From: an uncultured Flavobacteriaceae bacterium
Lineage (GTDB): Bacteria; Bacteroidota; Bacteroidia; Flavobacteriales; Flavobacteriaceae
Direction: 5' to 3'
NCBI GenBank assembly: GCA_938092005.1
Contig: CALKOU010000001.1
Location: forward strand, 1 to 64,000
DNA length: 64,000 nt
Below the pieces are notes generated by a model. The model had not been told where the DNA came from. It saw nothing but the letters and a program-made list of their open reading frames with translations, and searched no databases. Position 1 is the stretch's first letter; every line of letters begins with the position of its first letter. The position numbers were made by a program, and so were the translations under genes. This document shows, in pieces, positions 59,056 to 64,000 of the stretch.

Positions 59056-59081
59056 GGGTCATAAATACTCTAAACCAAAAA

Positions 59082-60122
59082 ATGACATCACACAAACAAA
59101 CAATTCAAGCGTTTTGTGCGCTAGGACAACTTTTTAGAGACTACACAGCACAAGTTTCACGAGAAGATAATTGGATTCAAAACCTTGATAATGCACTGCT
59201 TAATGCAAAACAGCTCAACAAATGGTTTACAAAAGAAAATCTACGCTTATGTATTGACGTTTGGGGGGAAACATTAACCGAAAGTGCTATTTCAATGTGG
59301 CTGTCCAACTACCCTGAACCCTCTAAACAACAACGTTTAGGCTTAGTGCTGGCAGGAAATGTTCCGCTTGTTGGGCTACACGACATCCTGTGTGGTTTGG
59401 CTAGCGGCTGTACAATTGAAGCCAAATTATCTTCAAATGACACGCTTTTACTCCCCCTAATAGCAGCATTTCTAACTGAAATGGAACCCTCATGGAAAGA
59501 CAACATCCATTTCACTCAAGATAAGTTAAGCACTTATGACAAAGTAATTGCTACGGGTAGCAACAATACTGCACGCTATTTTGAATATTATTTTAGAAGT
59601 AAACCACACATCATCCGAAAAACAAGAAATGGTGTTGCGGTATTAGACGGAAAAGAATCTAAAGAAGATTTAGCAGATCTATGCAACGACATGCTCCGCT
59701 ATTTTGGGCTTGGTTGCCGAAGCATATCCCACCTTATGGTGCCAAATGATTATGATTTTAACGATTTGTTCCTTGCACTTTATGAACACAAAGACATAAT
59801 ACACCATAATGCTTATGCGAACAATTATGATTACAACAAAGCTGTTTATTTGATGCAAGAACAGGAATTGTTGGAGAACGGATTTATGATGCTGAAAAAT
59901 GACGAAAGTCTTAACTCCCCCATTGCATGTGTGCATTACAGCCGTTATGACAACCTTAAAGAAGCAAAAGAAAAGATTAGCAATAATCAAGAAGGTATTC
60001 AATGTGTTGTTGCTAATTGTCTTGATAATGCGCTTTCTTTTGGTGAAACACAGCACCCTAGCTTGCATGATTATGCTGACCATGTTGATACCATGGATTT
60101 TTTGTTAAAAAATGAACCTTAA
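59082..60122 (+). CDS. acyl-CoA reductase (LuxC-like)
   Basis: LGLVLAGNVPLVGLHDILCGLASGCTIEAKLSSND, RKTRNGVAVLDG, YFGLGCRSISHLMVPNDYD. Confidence 0.85.
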   Translation: MTSHKQTIQAFCALGQLFRDYTAQVSREDNWIQNLDNALLNAKQLNKWFTKENLRLCIDVWGETLTESAISMWLSNYPEPSKQQRLGLVLAGNVPLVGLHDILCGLASGCTIEAKLSSNDTLLLPLIAAFLTEMEPSWKDNIHFTQDKLSTYDKVIATGSNNTARYFEYYFRSKPHIIRKTRNGVAVLDGKESKEDLADLCNDMLRYFGLGCRSISHLMVPNDYDFNDLFLALYEHKDIIHHNAYANNYDYNKAVYLMQEQELLENGFMMLKNDESLNSPIACVHYSRYDNLKEAKEKISNNQEGIQCVVANCLDNALSFGETQHPSLHDYADHVDTMDFLLKNEP

Positions 60123-60176
60123 AAAGAGTGCTTAACCGAATGTGTTTTTGTTACTTTGCCGTCAAATAAGATAAAA

Positions 60177-61241
60177 ATGAAAATGCACAACTTTAGTGCT
60201 GGTCCTTGTATCCTTCCACAGGAAGTGATGCAACAAGCCGCCCAAGCTGTTAAAGAGCTCGATAATTCAGGATTATCACTAATTGAAATTTCACACCGCA
60301 GTCCTGCGTTTATCGACATCATGGAACGTGCTACTTCCTTGGCACTTGAGCTTTTAGGACTTCAAAACAAAGGCTACCGTGCAATGTTCTTACAGGGAGG
60401 CGCAAGTCAACAATTTTTGAACGTTGCTTACAACTTACTTGAAACAAAAGCTGGCTATGCCAACACAGGAACTTGGTCAACAAAAGCCATTAAAGAAGCG
60501 AAACTTCTTGGTGAAGTTGTTGAAGTTTCCTCATCTAAGGATACCAATTTCAATTACATTCCAAAAGGATATGCTATTCCAACTGATTTGGATTACCTTC
60601 ATATCACAACCAACAACACTATTTTTGGAACACAGTACAAAACCCTTCCAGATACCAATGCAACCTTAGTGGCTGACTCATCATCAGACATTTTTTCACG
60701 TCAATTGGACTTTAGTAAATTTGGTTTATTGTATGCGGGTGCACAAAAGAATATGGGACCTGCCGGCACAACATTAGTTGTTGTCCGTGAAGATGTTTTA
60801 GGAAAGGTTTCACGTCAAATACCTTCAATGCTGGACTACAAAATACATGCTGATAAAGAGAGTATGTTCAACACACCACCTGTATTTGCGGTATATACTT
60901 CTATGCTTACGCTGGAATGGCTAAAGAATAAGGGAGGCGTTGCTGCTATTGAAAAAGAAAATGAAGCAAAAGCTGCCTTAATGTATGGGGAAATTGATCG
61001 TAATCCGCTCTTTGATGGTTTTGCAGCCAAAGAAGATAGGAGTACCATGAATGCTACCTTTACATTAAATACTCCCGCATTAAAAGAAAGTTTTGAAGGC
61101 ATGGCGAAAGAAGCTGGATTAAATGGCATTAATGGTCACCGTTCGGTAGGAGGTTACCGCGCTTCCATGTACAATGCCCTACCCCTTTCATCAGTCCAAG
61201 CACTGGTTGACGTTATGAAAACATTAGAAAAAAACGCATAA
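60177..61241 (+). CDS. serC: phosphoserine aminotransferase
   Basis: MHNFSAGPCILPQEVMQQ, MFLQGGASQQFLNVAYNLL, YAGAQKNMGPAGTTLVVV, GHRSVGGYRASMYNALP. Confidence 0.95.
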   Translation: MKMHNFSAGPCILPQEVMQQAAQAVKELDNSGLSLIEISHRSPAFIDIMERATSLALELLGLQNKGYRAMFLQGGASQQFLNVAYNLLETKAGYANTGTWSTKAIKEAKLLGEVVEVSSSKDTNFNYIPKGYAIPTDLDYLHITTNNTIFGTQYKTLPDTNATLVADSSSDIFSRQLDFSKFGLLYAGAQKNMGPAGTTLVVVREDVLGKVSRQIPSMLDYKIHADKESMFNTPPVFAVYTSMLTLEWLKNKGGVAAIEKENEAKAALMYGEIDRNPLFDGFAAKEDRSTMNATFTLNTPALKESFEGMAKEAGLNGINGHRSVGGYRASMYNALPLSSVQALVDVMKTLEKNA

Positions 61242-61243
61242 AA

Positions 61244-62200
61244 ATGAGCATGAATATTCACGCAAATGATGGGATTTCCCAATCAGGACAAGACGCACTA
61301 ACAGCTGCTGGTTTTACCATTACAACCACCAACGTAGCGCAAGAACAATTAGCTAATCACATCAATGAAAACAACATTGTTGGTATTTTGGTACGCAGTG
61401 CCACTACAGTACGTAAAGAACTTATTGATGCTTGCCCGGGCTTAAAGCTCATTGGTCGTGGTGGTGTTGGCATGGACAATATTGACGTTGATTATGCTCG
61501 CGAAAAAGGACTTCATGTTATCAACACACCTGCTGCATCATCGGCATCTGTTGCTGAGCTTGTTTTCGCACACTTATTTGGTGCTGTTCGCTTTTTGTAT
61601 GACGCTAACCGCAACATGCCTCTTGATGGTGAAACCAAGTTCAAAGTCTTGAAAAAAGCCTATGCGGGCGGAACCGAACTTCGTGGGAAAACTCTTGGAA
61701 TTGTTGGCTTTGGACGTATTGGACAGGCAACAGCTAAAGTTGCTTTAGGTTTAGGAATGGATGTTGCTGCATTTGACCCATTTATGGAAGAAGCTACTGT
61801 TGCAGTTGATTTCTTCAACGGTCAATCGGTAGACATTAACATCAAAACACGCTCTTTTGACGAAGTGTTAGCGCAGTCAGATTTTGTGACATTGCATGTG
61901 CCAGCGCAAGATAAGCCCACTATTGGCGCGGCTGAATTTGCTAAAATGAAAAAAGGCGCAGGTCTTATTAACGCTGCTCGTGGAGGTGTTGTAGATGAAG
62001 AAGCACTTGTTGATGCACTTGAAAGCAAACACTTAAGTTTTGCAGCACTTGATACTTTTGTAAACGAACCTACCCCTGCTGTCAAATTGTTAATGCACCA
62101 TCAAATTTCTCTGACCCCACATATTGGTGCTGCTACAAAAGAGGCACAAGACCGAATTGGTGTTGAGCTAGCACAACAAATTGAATCACTACTAGGGTAA
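61244..62200 (+). CDS. serA: D-2-hydroxyacid dehydrogenase (3-phosphoglycerate dehydrogenase)
   Basis: IGRGGVGMDNIDVDYAREKGLHVINTPAASSASVAELV, GKTLGIVGFGRIGQATAKVALGLGM, LINAARGGVVDEEALVDAL, LTPHIGAATKEAQ. Confidence 0.92.
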   Translation: MSMNIHANDGISQSGQDALTAAGFTITTTNVAQEQLANHINENNIVGILVRSATTVRKELIDACPGLKLIGRGGVGMDNIDVDYAREKGLHVINTPAASSASVAELVFAHLFGAVRFLYDANRNMPLDGETKFKVLKKAYAGGTELRGKTLGIVGFGRIGQATAKVALGLGMDVAAFDPFMEEATVAVDFFNGQSVDINIKTRSFDEVLAQSDFVTLHVPAQDKPTIGAAEFAKMKKGAGLINAARGGVVDEEALVDALESKHLSFAALDTFVNEPTPAVKLLMHHQISLTPHIGAATKEAQDRIGVELAQQIESLLG

Positions 62201-62506
62201 ATGCAACGATTAAAAGAACGCTGGGGCATTCAATCCAATGTTCAGTTGGTGATGATTTTTGTGGTATTTGCTGTCACAGGGTCTTCAGCTGCTAAACTTG
62301 CCGAGCCTGTTACCAATTATTTGGGTATAACGTTGGAAAATGTCAACGCATGGATATATTGGCCTATTAGAATTTTACTCATTTTCCCTATTTATCAGGT
62401 ATTACTTGTATTTTTTGGTTTTATTTTTGGTCAGTTCCGTTTTTTTTGGAACTTTGAAAAGAAGATGCTGAGTCGTATGGGATTTGGTTTTCTCTTTAGA
62501 TCATGA
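62201..62506 (+). CDS. small membrane protein, hypothetical (prolipoprotein diacylglyceryl transferase-like short family in Flavobacteria possible)
   Basis: ORF starting directly after serA stop; two hydrophobic segments; FFGFIFGQFRFFWNFEKKMLSRMG. Confidence 0.55.
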   Translation: MQRLKERWGIQSNVQLVMIFVVFAVTGSSAAKLAEPVTNYLGITLENVNAWIYWPIRILLIFPIYQVLLVFFGFIFGQFRFFWNFEKKMLSRMGFGFLFRS

Positions 62507-62507
62507 C

Positions 62508-62813
62508 ATGAAAACATCTGCACTTGTATTGCGCATTTTGCTGGTTGGGTTGCTTTTCTACCCTACTCTGGCGCAACACACGCATGTTTTATTAGATCAT
62601 GACCATCCCAAATGCGACACAAACACCACTCATTTTCATGAAGCCGAAACCCATTGTGATCTTTTAGATTATGTAACGGCTAGTACATACTTGGCACCAC
62701 TCATAGAAGGTGTACAATCCATATTCTTTGAACCTTACAGAGCACAAACAAGTGTTCATAAGTACCAAACTTCACGATTTAGCAAACACCAAAGAGGTCC
62801 GCCTACTGTCTAA
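62508..62813 (+). CDS. His-rich secreted small protein
   Basis: Signal peptide MKTSALVLRILLVGLLFYPTLA then QHTHVLLDHDHPKCDTNTTHFHEAETHCDLLDY. Confidence 0.65.
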   Translation: MKTSALVLRILLVGLLFYPTLAQHTHVLLDHDHPKCDTNTTHFHEAETHCDLLDYVTASTYLAPLIEGVQSIFFEPYRAQTSVHKYQTSRFSKHQRGPPTV

Positions 62814-62839
62814 TTCTTTTTTAGACCTCTTATCTATTT

Positions 62840-62862
62840 GATTATTCCTTTTTGGGGTAATC
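62840..62862 (+). promoter_or_regulatory. 5' UTR hairpin upstream of lipoprotein gene
   Basis: GATTATTCC-TTTTT-GGGGTAATC (9-bp stem with two G-U pairs), 36 nt before the ATG at 62898. Confidence 0.4.
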
Positions 62863-62897
62863 ATGCCTACCTATTCATTATTTTAAAAATTAAAAAC

Positions 62898-63494
62898 ATG
62901 TTTAAAAATATTCTTATAAAATCATTATGTATCACTGCTATTCTTTTTTTAGCTTCATGTGATGATAAAGATGAACCAAAAGCAATTAACGAGCACGAAG
63001 AGTTCTCGAGAGTAACCATCAAAGTTACCAAGGAAGATGATCAATCATTTGAAACGCATGAGTTTGAAGTTGAAGGTCATGATCACGATAACACCAATAA
63101 CACAGGGAATTCTGGAGACCCCCATGACGATCACGCTGAAATTGAGCTTGAAGCGAATACGTCTTATCTTTTCGAAATTCGTTTTTACAACGATGAAGAC
63201 CCAAATAATCCAGAAGATGTTACGCAAGAAATCATCGATGAAGCAGATGAGCATCAAATATTCTATGAATTAACAGATGGCGCAAACATCACCATTTCAT
63301 CTGGTCCTGGAGATACTATGGATCGTGATTCTAATCCGCTTAACTTAATTTCAAGATGGACAACTACTGGTGCTGGTGTAGCTGATGTAGAAGTGTATTT
63401 GATTCATGAGCCAACATCAAAAACAGGTACTTCGCGTGATGATTTTGGTGGTGCTACGGATGTGGAGATTGAATTTGAAGCGCACGTAGAATAA
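62898..63494 (+). CDS. His/Asp/Glu-rich lipoprotein
   Basis: MFKNILIKSLCITAILFLASCDDKDEPK lipobox; EFEVEGHDHDNTNNTGNSGDPHDDHAEIELEAN. Confidence 0.75.
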   Translation: MFKNILIKSLCITAILFLASCDDKDEPKAINEHEEFSRVTIKVTKEDDQSFETHEFEVEGHDHDNTNNTGNSGDPHDDHAEIELEANTSYLFEIRFYNDEDPNNPEDVTQEIIDEADEHQIFYELTDGANITISSGPGDTMDRDSNPLNLISRWTTTGAGVADVEVYLIHEPTSKTGTSRDDFGGATDVEIEFEAHVE

Positions 63495-63512
63495 ATATCT
63501 CGTGCTACTATT

Positions 63513-64000
63513 TTGAAAAACACTAATTCAAATACCATTTGTTGTAACTGTTCAAATCTTTACAAGGCGGTAGTCAGTATATTTATATTGACTACCAGCT
63601 TTGTTTTTTCTCAAGACTGCAATCTTACCATTAGCGGGAAGATTATTGATGTTCAGCACAACTCGCCTTTAGAGGCAGCAGTTATCGAAGTGGTAGGAAC
63701 CCGTTTAGCCGCTGTTTCTGACGCTAATGGGGATTTTATACTTAGCAACCAATGCAAAGGCAAGCTAACGCTTAAAATATCCCATTTAAATTGTGATGCT
63801 GTTTTTCGTGAAATTGATTTAGAGAGTTCCAGTTCGTATAATTTTAGACTAGAGCACCGAGTTGAAAACTTAAACGAAGTGGTCGTTTCTAAACTAAGAG
63901 TTCATGAACTTTCAGCTACAAGTAAAATACATTCCTTAACCGAATTACAAAAAGACCGTTTTAGTAGTAAAGGTCTTGCAGGAGCACTTGAGCAAATTAG
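63513..64000 (+). CDS. TonB-dependent receptor, N-terminal part (runs off window)
   Basis: Open frame from TTG 63513: signal region YKAVVSIFILTTSFVFSQ, CarboxypepD_reg-like LTISGKIIDVQHNSPLEAAVIEVVGTRLAAVSDANGDF, plug-like NEVVVSK...LTELQKDRFSSKGLAGALEQI. Not in the supplied ORF track. Confidence 0.75.
   Translation, partial: MKNTNSNTICCNCSNLYKAVVSIFILTTSFVFSQDCNLTISGKIIDVQHNSPLEAAVIEVVGTRLAAVSDANGDFILSNQCKGKLTLKISHLNCDAVFREIDLESSSSYNFRLEHRVENLNEVVVSKLRVHELSATSKIHSLTELQKDRFSSKGLAGALEQI

Noticed and set aside
1-64000. tRNA, rRNA, CRISPR or prophage genes
   Set aside because: No conserved rRNA segments, T-arm (GGTTCGAATCC-type) signatures, regular repeat arrays or structural phage genes were recognised by eye; a tRNAscan/Infernal run would be needed to exclude small RNAs.

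Overview
This 64 kb window looks like a Flavobacteriaceae-type (Bacteroidota) chromosome segment. Evidence is the AT-rich gene-dense sequence, PorX, an LpxC-FabZ fusion and TAnnTTTG promoter motifs. Most of it is housekeeping: glmM, aroC, mutS2-like, ung, ald, a complete hisGDCBHAFI operon, lpxD-lpxC/fabZ-lpxA-efp-sucD-fabG, porX, tsaE, aroB, ppc, parC/parE, ychF, serC/serA. Less ordinary content: (i) the C-terminus of a GH19-like muramidase/chitinase followed by a tandemly duplicated small secreted protein gene, the second copy frameshifted; (ii) a His-rich leader peptide plus terminator/antiterminator upstream of hisG, read as a his attenuator; (iii) a dispersed REP-like hairpin repeat (core GGCGCGAGGGTCCTCTCTCGTGCCAA), two copies of which sit exactly at the broken ends of truncated defence/HNH-type genes and two of which flank a single lipoprotein gene; (iv) a scarred island at 18.9-20.6 kb (EcoRI-like methylase fragment, ORF6N gene, DUF262 fragment, strong palindromes); (v) three type II toxin-antitoxin loci, one apparently convergent; (vi) an atypical thiolase plus acyl-CoA ligase pair; (vii) a His-rich secreted protein, acidic/His lipoprotein and TonB-dependent receptor cluster at the right edge. 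No rRNA, tRNA, CRISPR array or intact transposase was recognised. All family names come from reading motifs by eye; no database search was run.
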